A DNA stretch of 64,000 nucleotides from Luteimonas rhizosphaericola (GTDB lineage: Bacteria > Pseudomonadota > Gammaproteobacteria > Xanthomonadales > Xanthomonadaceae). The notes under the pieces are model-generated. The model had not been told where the DNA came from. It searched no databases and saw only the letters and a program-made list of their open reading frames with translations. Positions 28,719 through 39,076 of this stretch are shown piece by piece (positions within the stretch are counted from its first letter, which is position 1; every line of letters starts with the position of its first letter). Position numbers and translations under genes: made by a program. Location: contig NZ_JARXRN010000028.1 in the NCBI RefSeq assembly GCF_029888045.1, forward strand, positions 163,924 through 227,923, written 5' to 3'.

Positions 28719-29995
28719 TTCCCGCCGCCAACGCGCTGCGCGCGATCGGCTGGCCTTGGGTCGGCGCGCCTGCGCCGGGGCCCTGGGCCGACGCCATGGC
28801 GGCGCATCCGCAGGCGCGTCCGGCGCGGGTGGTGGAGCAGCACCGCTCGGGCTACGTGGTTGCCGATGCAACCGACCGTTCGTTCACCGTGGAGTCGCCG
28901 CCCGAGTGGCAGCGGCCGCCGGGCTACAAGCGCGGCAAGGTCGCGCCCGAGGACCGCGCGGTGGTGGGCGACTGGGTGCTGGTGGAGGACGGCAAGCGGA
29001 TCGTCGCCCTGCTGCCGCGGCGCAGTGCGATCAAGCGCGGCGCCGCGGGCGAGCACTACCGCCAGCAGCTGATCGCCGCGAACATCGACACGGTGCTGAT
29101 CGTGTGCGGGCTGGACGGCGACTTCAACCCGCGCCGGATCGAACGCTACCTGCTGCTGGTGCAGGCCGACGGCGTGACCCCGGTGGTGGTGCTGACCAAG
29201 GCCGACCGCCCCGGCACGGACGTGGCCGCGGCGCGCGCGGCGCTGGCGGCGATCGACCTGCCGGCGGAGGCGCCCAGAGCTGCGAACGCGGCGGGCGCGC
29301 CCGATACGCCCGAGGCGGCCGACCAGGCGCAGGAGCCGCCGCGCGATGCCGCGACGACGGGTCCGGCGCGGTCCGGCCCCGCCGCGACCGGCGTTGCCGT
29401 GGTCGCGGTCAATGCGCGCGACCCGGCCAGCGTCGCCGCGCTGGACCGCTTCCTGCCGCCGGGCGCGACCGCGGTGCTGGTCGGCAGCTCGGGCGCGGGC
29501 AAGTCGACCCTGACCAACTCGCTGCTGGGCATCGAGCGGATGAAGACCGCCGAGGTGCGCGAACACGACGCGCGCGGGCGCCACACCACCACCTTCCGCG
29601 CGCTGATCGCGCTGCCCTCCGGCGCCTGCCTGATCGACACCCCGGGCATGCGCGAGCTCAAGCCCACCGGCGAGGAGACCCTGGCCGAGGGTGGTTTCGG
29701 CGACATCGAGGCGCTGGCCGCGCAGTGCCGCTTCCGCGACTGCGCGCACCGGAACGAGCCGGGCTGCGCGGTGCGCGCAGCGGTCGAGGCCGGCCGGCTG
29801 GACGCCGGGCGCGTGGCCAACTATTTCAAGCTGCGGGACGAAGTGGCCGCCGCCGCCGACCGGCTGGCCGCGCGCGTAGCCCAGCAGGCCGATGCGAAGG
29901 GCGGGTCGGGCAAGCGCCCCGGCCCGGGCGCGCGCGGCTCCGGCGGCCGGCCATCCACCCGACCGTCCGGCGGCGGCAGCGGTCGCCGCGGCTGA
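28715..29995 (+). CDS. rsgA: Ribosome small-subunit-dependent GTPase RsgA
   Basis: About 426 residues from the TTG at 28715; a circularly permuted GTPase that helps mature the 30S subunit. An OB-fold (QHRSGYVVADATDRSF...) is followed by permuted G motifs: G4 LTKADR near 160, G1 GSSGAGKST near 257, switch region GRHTTT, G3 DTPGMRE near 307, and a zinc knuckle CRFRDCAHRNEPGC. Unusual points: about 40 Ala/Pro/Glu-rich residues (186-226) inserted between G4 and G1, a Gly/Arg-rich tail that could contact rRNA, and an abnormal 5' end in which a good ATG lies in another frame. Identity is sure; the start is not. Confidence 0.9.
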   Translation: MIPAANALRAIGWPWVGAPAPGPWADAMAAHPQARPARVVEQHRSGYVVADATDRSFTVESPPEWQRPPGYKRGKVAPEDRAVVGDWVLVEDGKRIVALLPRRSAIKRGAAGEHYRQQLIAANIDTVLIVCGLDGDFNPRRIERYLLLVQADGVTPVVVLTKADRPGTDVAAARAALAAIDLPAEAPRAANAAGAPDTPEAADQAQEPPRDAATTGPARSGPAATGVAVVAVNARDPASVAALDRFLPPGATAVLVGSSGAGKSTLTNSLLGIERMKTAEVREHDARGRHTTTFRALIALPSGACLIDTPGMRELKPTGEETLAEGGFGDIEALAAQCRFRDCAHRNEPGCAVRAAVEAGRLDAGRVANYFKLRDEVAAAADRLAARVAQQADAKGGSGKRPGPGARGSGGRPSTRPSGGGSGRRG

Positions 29996-30014
29996 CGGGC
30001 CGGAACGCGCCGCG

Positions 30015-31259
30015 ATGCCCGACGCCATCGCCCATCACGCCGCGCTCGATGCGCGCATGGTCGCCGCAGCGCGCGGCCTGCGGGTGCTGTCGCTGGCGAG
30101 CTGGCCGGCCGCGGTGCAGCGCGACTTCCTGGCCGCGCATGCGCGCGGGCAGGCGCGCATGCCCGAGGTGCGCTATCCGCGGCACGACTTCGGGGATGCC
30201 CGGCGCGAACTGGCCGCGGTCGCCGACGCCGCGGATCCCGACCACCCGCTCGGCGCCTACCTGGTCGAGTCCTGCCGGCACTGGGACCTGGCCGCGCGCC
30301 TGCTCGAGGCGCTGGGCACCGCGCAGGCGGGCGCGCTGTCGGTCGCGCTGTACGGACACCCGGACGATCCACTGCCCGGCGGCGGCACCACCAGCCGCGA
30401 CGCGGCGCGCCACTTCATCGGCATCGCCGACGAGCTCGACCGCGAACTGCTCGCGCCGCAGGAGCAGGTGGGCGTGTCGGCCACCGCGTTGCGGCTGCAG
30501 TTGCAGAACGACCTGGACGCGTTCTTCGGCGAGCGAGTGATCGCGGTCGAGCTGGACCCGGACATGATCGCCAAGGCCGCCGCGGGCGCCTACCGCATCC
30601 GCTTGCGCGACGGCGCCGCGTTCAGCGACTACGATCGCCAGCAGCTGCTGCACCACGAGGCGCTGGTGCACTCGCTGACCGCGCTCAACGGCCGCCTGCA
30701 GCCGGTGCTGCCGAGCCTGGCGCTGTCCTCGCCGCGGGTCACGGCCACCCAGGAAGGGCTGGCGGTGCTGGCCGAGCAGATCACCGGCAGCATCGACATC
30801 GAGCGCATGAAGCGCGTGAGCCTGCGCACCGAGGCGATCGCGATGGCGCTGGGCGGCGCGGACTTCCTGGAGGTGTTCGCCTGGTTCCGCCACGCCGGGC
30901 AGTCCGATGCCGAAAGCTTCGCCTCCGCCCAGCGCGTGTTCCGCGGCGTGCCGACCGCCGGCGGCGCGGCGTTCGCCAAGGACACGGTGTACCTGCGCGG
31001 CCTGGTGGAGGTGCACACCTTCTTCCGCCATTCGCTGCGCGAGGGCCGGCTGCGCCAGTGCCGGCGGCTGTTTGCCGGGAAGATGACGCTCGACGACGTG
31101 CAGCGCTTCGAGCCGCTGTTCGAGGCCGGCGTGCTCGACGCGCCGCGCTGGTTGCCGGACTGGGTGGCGCGCGCCAACGGCCTGGCGGGCCTGCTCGCGT
31201 TCTCGCTGTTCGCCAACCGCATCCGGCTGGACCGGCTGTCGAACGGCGGCGAGGGCTGA
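30015..31259 (+). CDS. DUF1704 (QEGLA) protein, predicted MATCAP-like metallopeptidase
   Basis: A 414-residue protein annotated in many genomes as flavohaemoglobin expression-modulating QEGLA motif protein. The zinc-peptidase-like HExxxH is HHEALVH (His214-Glu215-His219) and the namesake motif is TATQEGLAVLAEQ, whose glutamate can be the third metal ligand. DUF1704 includes the eukaryotic tubulin carboxypeptidase MATCAP, so a carboxypeptidase-like activity is a reasonable inference; no bacterial substrate is known. It follows rsgA by 19 bases and is probably cotranscribed. Confidence 0.88.
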   Translation: MPDAIAHHAALDARMVAAARGLRVLSLASWPAAVQRDFLAAHARGQARMPEVRYPRHDFGDARRELAAVADAADPDHPLGAYLVESCRHWDLAARLLEALGTAQAGALSVALYGHPDDPLPGGGTTSRDAARHFIGIADELDRELLAPQEQVGVSATALRLQLQNDLDAFFGERVIAVELDPDMIAKAAAGAYRIRLRDGAAFSDYDRQQLLHHEALVHSLTALNGRLQPVLPSLALSSPRVTATQEGLAVLAEQITGSIDIERMKRVSLRTEAIAMALGGADFLEVFAWFRHAGQSDAESFASAQRVFRGVPTAGGAAFAKDTVYLRGLVEVHTFFRHSLREGRLRQCRRLFAGKMTLDDVQRFEPLFEAGVLDAPRWLPDWVARANGLAGLLAFSLFANRIRLDRLSNGGEG

Positions 31260-31421
31260 CGCGGCGCGGCGCGGGGCGCGCCGCGGAATTTGACCAGCCA
31301 CTTTGTCGCATCGCCGCATCGCCGCGTCCGGGTGGGCGCTGCCGGCGCATGGGCGATACGCGCGCGCACCGCGCAGCGGTGCGGGTTGTGGCGCACGCCG
31401 GCCCGTTCCGGGACGAGCGGC

Positions 31422-31427
31422 TAGAAT
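31422..31427 (+). promoter_or_regulatory. Candidate -10 element of maeB
   Basis: TAGAAT, 27 bases before the maeB start, identical to hexamers before aceE (41215) and rsgA (28680). No clear -35 is visible. Confidence 0.4.
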
Positions 31428-31454
31428 CCCCGTTCCGCACACGGCCGAACCCCG

Positions 31455-33773
<2,319 letters not shown>

Positions 33774-33797
33774 CCCGCGCCGCCCATCGCTACGGGT

Positions 33798-33880
33798 CCC
33801 GGATGCGGCCTTTGGCCTTATCCGGGCGACGCGTCCCGCAGCGTAGCTGCGTAGCCTGGATAAGCGAAGCGCATCCGGGG
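33798..33880. repeat. REP inverted pair upstream of the RAYT gene (pair a)
   Basis: Reverse long-loop REP at 33798-33826, then forward short-loop REP at 33851-33880 (GTAGCCTGGATAAGCGAAGC..., one T for C in the stem). It begins about 25 bases after the maeB stop and could protect or terminate its mRNA. Confidence 0.9.
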
Positions 33881-33930
33881 GAAAGCTCCCGTTGCGATCG
33901 ACGACACAGCACCGCCCGTCATCGGGGCTC

Positions 33931-34015
33931 CCCGGATGCGGCCTGCGGCCTTATCCGGGCTACGTATCTCCGGGTCCCGGTGCGCGTAGCCCGGATAAGC
34001 GAAGCGCATCCGGGG
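33931..34015. repeat. REP inverted pair upstream of the RAYT gene (pair b)
   Basis: Reverse long-loop REP at 33931-33959 and forward short-loop REP at 33986-34015, ending about 90 bases before the RAYT start. Together with pair a these fill most of the 333-base gap between maeB and the RAYT gene. Confidence 0.9.
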
Positions 34016-34106
34016 CGAGTCCCGACCCGCGCGCGGGCGTAACCCCTACCAACCGTCCCGGCGCAGGGCGATGCCCCTGTGCAAGCGCACCTGCGAACGT
34101 AGGCGC

Positions 34107-34607
34107 ATGGTGCGCTATCGCCGCAATCGCGTTCCCGACGGGACGTTCTTCTTCACCGTCACCCTGCGCGACCGGCGCAGCGACCTGCTCGTGCGCCACA
34201 TCGACCTGTTGGGCGCCTCTTGGCGCAAGGCGCGAGGACGCATCGCCCACCATATCGTGGCGGTCGTGGTCCTGCCCGACCACCTCCATGCAGTGATCAC
34301 CATGCGCGACGGGGCCGGCGACTATTCCGGCCTGTGGCGCGAGATCAAGAAGGGGTTCACCCGCGGCATCGGACCGGCCGCGAGGCCATGGCAGTCGCGC
34401 TTCTGGGAACACACCATCCGCGACGCGGACGACCTGGCCGCGCATGTCGATTACGTGCATGCCAACCCGCTCAGACACGGTCTGGTATCCCGCGTGGCCG
34501 AATGGCCGCATTCGAGCTTCCATCGCCATGTTCGCCTCGGGGCGCTCCCGCAGGACTGGGGTGGCGAGGTGGACCTGCCGGCCGCTGCGGGAGAACGCGA
34601 TCCGTAG
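34107..34607 (+). CDS. REP-associated tyrosine transposase (RAYT, Y1/HUH family)
   Basis: A 166-residue single-strand transposase-like protein of the IS200/IS605 TnpA superfamily. The HUH motif is LPDHLHAV (His59, His61), and the nucleophile is Tyr116 in HVDYVHANPLRHGLV; WQSRFWEHTIRD is another family hallmark. RAYTs are single-copy, domesticated relatives that bind and cut GTAG-hairpin REP elements and are flanked by them, exactly as here (33798-34015 and 34682-35329). It is not bounded by insertion-sequence ends. Start 34107 is used; an in-frame ATG at 34071 would add 12 residues. No disruption is seen, so the protein may be active. Confidence 0.93.
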   Translation: MVRYRRNRVPDGTFFFTVTLRDRRSDLLVRHIDLLGASWRKARGRIAHHIVAVVVLPDHLHAVITMRDGAGDYSGLWREIKKGFTRGIGPAARPWQSRFWEHTIRDADDLAAHVDYVHANPLRHGLVSRVAEWPHSSFHRHVRLGALPQDWGGEVDLPAAAGERDP

Positions 34608-34681
34608 GCCGGACAGGCCGATCGCGGGGCCGCGACGGCGCGTTTGCGGTATATGCGGGGGCGGGCAGGCATCGTGGCCTT

Positions 34682-35354
34682 CCCGGATGCGGCCTCCGGC
34701 CTTATCCGGGCTACGCGGGCGGCGCGCGTAGCCCGGATAAGCGAAGCGCATCCGGGATGGGCGGTCTCCATGGCGCGTGTGGACGAATCTGACATCCGTG
34801 GTCCCCGGATGCGGCCTTCGGCCTTATCCGGGCTACGCGGGGGGTGGAGGATGACACCGAGGTGCGTTCTTCGCGGATCCGCCTGTGGCCTTCTGCGGAC
34901 GATGCATCGATCCGCGCGGCCGGCATGCCGGTCCCCGATGCGGCCTCCGGCCTTATCCGGGCTACGCGGGCGGCGCGCGTAGCCCGGATAAGCGAAGCGC
35001 ATCCGGGATGGGCGGCCTCCATGGCGCGGGTGGGCGATGCGGACACCCGTTCTCCCGGATGCGGCCTTCGGCCTTATCCGGGCTACGCGGGGGGGGATGA
35101 CACCGAGGTGCGCTTTTTCGCGGCTCCGCCTGTGGCCTTCTGCGGACGATGCATCGATCCGCGCGGCCGGCATGCCGGTCCCCGATGCGGCCTTCGGCCT
35201 TGTCCGGGCGACCCGGGTGACGCGCGTAGCCCGGATAAGCGAAGCGCATCCGGGATGGGCGGTTTCCATGGCGCGGGTGGGCGATGCGGACATCCGTTCT
35301 CCCGGATGCGGCCTTTGGCCTTATCCGGGCTACGCGGTAGGCCCGTTATCCGGG
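34682..35354. repeat. REP array in tandem units of about 250 bp
   Basis: Nine REPs. Reverse long-loop copies: 34682-34710, 34804-34832, 34934-34961, 35054-35082, 35180-35208 and 35301-35329. Forward short-loop copies: 34728-34756, 34979-35007 and 35226-35254. The forward copies recur every 251 and 247 bases, and the intervening DNA also repeats (for example GGATGGGCGG after each, and GATGACACCGAGGTGCG at about 34850 and 35097), so a larger unit has been duplicated about 2.6 times. A partial REP follows at 35341-35354. The 762-base gap 34608-35369 contains nothing else; frames read here are repeat translation. Confidence 0.9.
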
Positions 35355-35369
35355 TACGCGACGGCTCGG

Positions 35370-35786
35370 CTAGGGCTGCGAATCGCGCGGGGTTGCGGCG
35401 CCGAGCAGCGGGCGCAGCACGTCCGGCAAGGCGTCCAGGTCGTCCTTGAGGACCAGCCCATCCGCGGGCGGCGGATCGTCGTCGGGCGCCAGGCCGCCGG
35501 TGAGGAACACGAACGGAAGCGAGGGGTCGTGCGCGCGCACCAGCGCCAGCGCCTCGGCGCCCGAGAAGCCGGGCAGGTTGACGTCCGACACCACCGCGTG
35601 CGGCGCGAAGGCCTCGAGCGCGTCGGCCAGAGCGGCGCCGGTGTCGACGCGCCGGCATTGCACCGCCAGCCCGCCCTTGCGCAGGGCGTACTCGGCCAGC
35701 TCGGCGTCGTCGCGCGAATCGTCGACCAGCAGCACGCGCCAGTCCCCGTCGTCCCGTCCGGACCCGGACGGCGACCCTCCCGCCAT
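35370..35786 (-). CDS. Single-domain response regulator (receiver)
   Basis: A 138-residue CheY-like receiver without an output domain. The acid pair is VDDSRDD, the phosphoacceptor Asp68 is in AVVSDVNLPGFSG, the Thr of the switch is in FVFLTGGLA and the Lys is in GLVLKDDLD. The loop before that Lys is Pro/Asp-rich (APDDDPPPADG). It lies five bases downstream of another receiver gene and is the last of the leftward signalling cluster. It is a likely phosphorylation partner of the histidine kinase encoded at 36229. Confidence 0.85.
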   Translation of the reverse strand: MAGGSPSGSGRDDGDWRVLLVDDSRDDAELAEYALRKGGLAVQCRRVDTGAALADALEAFAPHAVVSDVNLPGFSGAEALALVRAHDPSLPFVFLTGGLAPDDDPPPADGLVLKDDLDALPDVLRPLLGAATPRDSQP

Positions 35787-35791
35787 CGGCG

Positions 35792-36232
35792 TCAGCCCTT
35801 CTTCGGCGGCTCGTTGAGCACCGCCCAGAACCGGCCGAGCGTGCGCACCGCGTCGAAGAACTGGTCCACGTCCACCGGCTTGACCACGTAGGCGTTCACG
35901 CCCAGGTCCCAGCTGCGCGCCAGGTCGCTCTCCTCGCGCGAGGACGACAGCACCACGATCGGCAGCGACTTGAAGCGGTCGTCCTTGCGCAGCTCGGTCA
36001 GCACTTCAAGGCCGTCCATGCGCGGCATCTTGATGTCGAGCAGCAGCACGGCCACGTCCTCGTCGGGCCGCTCGGACCACTTGCCGCGGCGAAGCAGGTA
36101 GTCCAGCGCGTCGACGCCGTCCTCCACGTGCACGATCGGGTTCGCCAGGTGCGCCTCGCGCAGCGCATCGATGGCCATCTCCGCGTCGTGGGGGCTGTCC
36201 TCGGCCAGCAGGATGGTGCGCAGTTCGCTCAT
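35792..36232 (-). CDS. Single-domain response regulator (Rcp1-like)
   Basis: A 146-residue receiver of the type that pairs with phytochrome-class and related kinases. Acid residues are LLAEDSPHDAE, phosphoacceptor is Asp66 in LLLDIKMPRMDG, switch Ser in IVVLSSSREESD and Lys in AYVVKPVDVDQF. Its ATG overlaps the kinase stop by four bases (ATGA), which makes it the immediate cognate regulator. With no output domain, signalling must go on by phosphotransfer or protein contact, for example to the partner-switch proteins encoded just upstream. Confidence 0.9.
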   Translation of the reverse strand: MSELRTILLAEDSPHDAEMAIDALREAHLANPIVHVEDGVDALDYLLRRGKWSERPDEDVAVLLLDIKMPRMDGLEVLTELRKDDRFKSLPIVVLSSSREESDLARSWDLGVNAYVVKPVDVDQFFDAVRTLGRFWAVLNEPPKKG

Positions 36233-38040
36233 GGGGTGGTCTCGTTGGAGGCGGGCGTTTCGCCCGCGGCAGGAAGGGTGAAATGGAAGGTGGCGCCCTG
36301 GCCCAGTTCGGACTCGGCCCAGATGCGGCCGCCGTGGCGCGTGAGCACGCGGCGCACGCTGGCCAGGCCGATGCCGGTGCCGGGGAACTCGCTGGCCGCG
36401 TGCAGGCGCTGGAACACGCCGAACAGCTTGCCCGCGTACTGCATGTCGAAGCCGGCGCCGTTGTCGCGCACCTCGAACTGGTGCGAACCATCGTCGCCGC
36501 GGCGGTAGCCGATCTCGATCCGCGCCGGCTCGCTGCCGCGGCTGTACTTGACCGCGTTGCCGAGCAGGTTCAGCCATACCTGGCGCAGCATGTTCTCGTC
36601 GCCCACCACCACCGGCAGCGGCGCGATGCGCCATTCGATCCGGTGCCCGGGCGTCTCGCTGGCGGTGTTGGCGTCGAGCATGGCGCGGGTCTCGGCCGCC
36701 AGCGACTGCATGTCCACCGTCTGCATCCGCAACGCGCTGCGGCCCAGGCGCGAATACACCAGCAGGTCGTCGATCAGCGCCGACATGCGCTTGGCCGAGG
36801 ACACCATCACGTCCAAGTAGTGCTGCGACTTCTCGTCCAGGCTCTCGCCCAGGTGGCGGCCGAGCTTGTCGCCGAAGCCGGCGATGTGGCGCAGCGGCGC
36901 GCGCAGGTCGTGCGAGACCGAGTAGCTGAAGGCCTCCAGCTCGCGGTTGACGTCCGAGACCTGCTCCACCTTGCCCTCGAGCTGGCGGTTGAGTTCGCGG
37001 ATCTGGCGGTCGCTGGCCTTCTGCACGCTGATGTCGCTGACGGTCAGCAGGGCCACGTTCTCGTCGCTGTCGGGCAGCGGCATGCGGCGGGCGTTGATCA
37101 CCATGGTGCGCTCGACGCCGTCGGCGGTGGTCTGCACCTGCTCGTGGTCCCACAGCTCGCGGCCGCGCGTGAGCACGTCGGCCAGGCGGCGCAGGGTGCG
37201 CTCGTCGTTCCAGGCGCCGTCGCCCAGTTCGGCCAGCGGGGTGCCGCGCGCATCGGCCTGCACGCCGTACATCTCGGCGAAGGCGGCGTTGTGCATCACC
37301 ACGCGCTGGTCGGCGTCCACCAGCACGATCGGCTCGCGCACCGTGTCCAGCACCACGCTCGAGCGTGCGCTGGCGCGCTGGGCGTCGTTCTCGGCGCGCA
37401 GCCGGAACGCCAGCTGCCGGGCCGAATACACCAGCACGCCGCCGAGCAGCAGCAGCTGCCCGGCCATCGCGACCCAGGTGGCGAGGCGGGCACGGGACTC
37501 CATCTGTTCGGCCCGCGCCTGGCGCTCTGCCAGCAGGCGCTGTTCCTCGTCGACGATCTGGCGGATCAGCCCATGGATCGGGTAGCGCGCCACCATCGCG
37601 TCGATGTCGATCGCGCTGACGTCGCTGGCGCCGGCCCCGATGATGCGGTCGGCGTGCGCCTTGCGCAGCAGCAGGTTGGTCTGCAGCTCGGCGATGCGCA
37701 CCTGCTGGTCCGGGTTGTCGCTCGTCAGCCGCTGCAGCTTCTGCAGGGTGGGGACGATGCGTTCGCGGCTGTCGGCGACGCGGTCACGCAGCATCGCGTT
37801 GTCCACGCCCGCGGCCAGCGACAGCGCGCCGGACTCCATGTTGCGCATGTCCGCGGCCAGCGAATGCACCGTGGCCTCGGTCTCGTGGGTGTGCACCACC
37901 ATCTGCCAGGCCGCGTCGATGTCCACCGCGGCCTGGCGCAGCAGCAGGAACGGGGTGACCACGATCACCACGATCACCAGCCCGAGTGCGGGCAGGCGCC
38001 AGTTCGACAGCGGTTGCGGATAGGCGGAGGACAGGGACAT
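36229..38040 (-). CDS. Membrane sensor histidine kinase (CHASE3-PAS-HisKA-HATPase)
   Basis: A 603-residue kinase. Transmembrane segments at about 18-36 and 187-210 enclose a helical CHASE3 sensor (AADMRNMESGALSLAAG is typical). A PAS domain follows (about 225-345), then HisKA with His377 in SYSVSHDLRAPLRH and an ATPase domain with NLLGNAVKYS, DNGAGFDM and GTGIGLASVRR. The H-box is of the bacteriophytochrome-like subgroup. It precedes its receiver with a four-base overlap. A 212-base gap separates it from the partner-switch genes, so it may have its own promoter. Confidence 0.92.
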   Translation of the reverse strand: MSLSSAYPQPLSNWRLPALGLVIVVIVVTPFLLLRQAAVDIDAAWQMVVHTHETEATVHSLAADMRNMESGALSLAAGVDNAMLRDRVADSRERIVPTLQKLQRLTSDNPDQQVRIAELQTNLLLRKAHADRIIGAGASDVSAIDIDAMVARYPIHGLIRQIVDEEQRLLAERQARAEQMESRARLATWVAMAGQLLLLGGVLVYSARQLAFRLRAENDAQRASARSSVVLDTVREPIVLVDADQRVVMHNAAFAEMYGVQADARGTPLAELGDGAWNDERTLRRLADVLTRGRELWDHEQVQTTADGVERTMVINARRMPLPDSDENVALLTVSDISVQKASDRQIRELNRQLEGKVEQVSDVNRELEAFSYSVSHDLRAPLRHIAGFGDKLGRHLGESLDEKSQHYLDVMVSSAKRMSALIDDLLVYSRLGRSALRMQTVDMQSLAAETRAMLDANTASETPGHRIEWRIAPLPVVVGDENMLRQVWLNLLGNAVKYSRGSEPARIEIGYRRGDDGSHQFEVRDNGAGFDMQYAGKLFGVFQRLHAASEFPGTGIGLASVRRVLTRHGGRIWAESELGQGATFHFTLPAAGETPASNETTP

Positions 38041-38252
38041 CGAGCGGGGACTGGGGCCGGGCGGACACACGGGACCCGGGACGCCGACCCCGGCGCCTCA
38101 CTCCCCTGTGGCGGCGATCATTGCCGACGCAATCCCGGAGGGCAAGCGCCGCGGGTGGGTGGCGCCGGGCCTGGGGCCCGGGCGGAAAACGGGGCAGATT
38201 GCCCGCGGCGATGTGCAGGCGGCGCGAAGACCGCGAAGACGCGGGCGGCCGG

Positions 38253-38642
38253 TCAGTCGGCGTCGTCGCCCTCGAGCACCTTGCGCTGCATGGCGTCGAG
38301 GTAGGCATCGGCCTCCGCGGCGGAGGCGAAGATCTCGTGCAGCGGCACCGCCTTGACCAGGTCGAACACCTTCTGGATCTGCGGCTGCGGGTTGACCACC
38401 AGCACCCGCCCGCCGCGCGCCGACAGCGCCTTGCGCGCACGGAAGATCGAGCGCACCCCGGCGCTGCTGATGTACTGCAGGTCGTGCAGGTCCAGGACCA
38501 GCGAGCGCAGCGATTCGGCCTCGAGCACCGGCCCCAGCGCCTGGTCGAGCTCGGTGTGGGTATGGGTGTCGAGCCGGCCGCCGACCGCCACGGTCTGCAC
38601 GTCGTTGCGCGCCGGGTCGATGCGGAGGGAAAGGGTGGACAT
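38253..38642 (-). CDS. STAS-domain anti-sigma factor antagonist
   Basis: A 129-residue STAS protein. The central VVGGRLDTHT-type strand is followed by LVLDLHDLQYISSAGVRSI, in which Ser59/Ser60 is the phosphorylation site of SpoIIAA/RsbV proteins. In partner switching the unphosphorylated form sequesters the kinase; here the kinase and the phosphatase are encoded immediately upstream. AAGGA sits seven bases before the ATG at 38642. The gap to the kinase gene is 14 bases. Confidence 0.9.
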   Translation of the reverse strand: MSTLSLRIDPARNDVQTVAVGGRLDTHTHTELDQALGPVLEAESLRSLVLDLHDLQYISSAGVRSIFRARKALSARGGRVLVVNPQPQIQKVFDLVKAVPLHEIFASAAEADAYLDAMQRKVLEGDDAD

Positions 38643-38656
38643 GCGCGGGTTCCTTG

Positions 38657-39076
38657 TCAGCCGGTCGCGGGGTCGAGCCGCAGGGTGACGCGCACGAGGT
38701 TGCGGCCCTCGTGGCGCCGGTAGTCGAGGCTGTGCGCCAGCTCGCGCACCAGGTGCAGGCCCAGGCCGCCGATGGGGCGCTGGTCGATCGACGCGTCCAG
38801 GTCCGGCGCGGGCGCGGCGGTGGGGTCGAACGCCGGGCCGTTGTCGTCCAGTTCCAGCACCAGCTGGGCGGCGTCCAGCTGCAGCCGCAGCCGCAGGTGC
38901 GCGTCCTCGTCGGCGCTGCCGTGGACCAGGGCGTTGCAGGCCAGCTCCTCCACGATCAGCCGCGCATCGTGGATGCAGGCGCGGTCGATGCCGGCCTCGG
39001 CCAGCGTGGTCTCGACCGCGTCGGCGAGTTCGCCGATGTGCGCCGGACTGGCGATGGTCTTGTGCACGGCCCTCAT
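38657..39076 (-). CDS. RsbW-like serine kinase / anti-sigma factor (HATPase_c_2)
   Basis: A 139-residue GHKL ATPase of the anti-sigma kinase type. The N box is LIVEELACNALVHGS, G1 is LELDDNGPAFDP and G2 is GGLGLHLVRELA. Such proteins phosphorylate a STAS antagonist and bind a sigma factor or other target. No sigma factor gene is nearby, so the target is open. Its ATG overlaps the stop of the phosphatase gene (ATGA). Confidence 0.9.
   Translation of the reverse strand: MRAVHKTIASPAHIGELADAVETTLAEAGIDRACIHDARLIVEELACNALVHGSADEDAHLRLRLQLDAAQLVLELDDNGPAFDPTAAPAPDLDASIDQRPIGGLGLHLVRELAHSLDYRRHEGRNLVRVTLRLDPATG

Noticed and set aside
34682-35354. Possible CRISPR array
   Set aside because: Repeats occur in both orientations, are hairpins with two loop types, and spacers are irregular and partly repeated; no cas genes are present.
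34844-35449. Repetitive frames with recurring RATRAARVARISEAHPG-like peptides
   Set aside because: They are translations of the REP array in several frames, not proteins.
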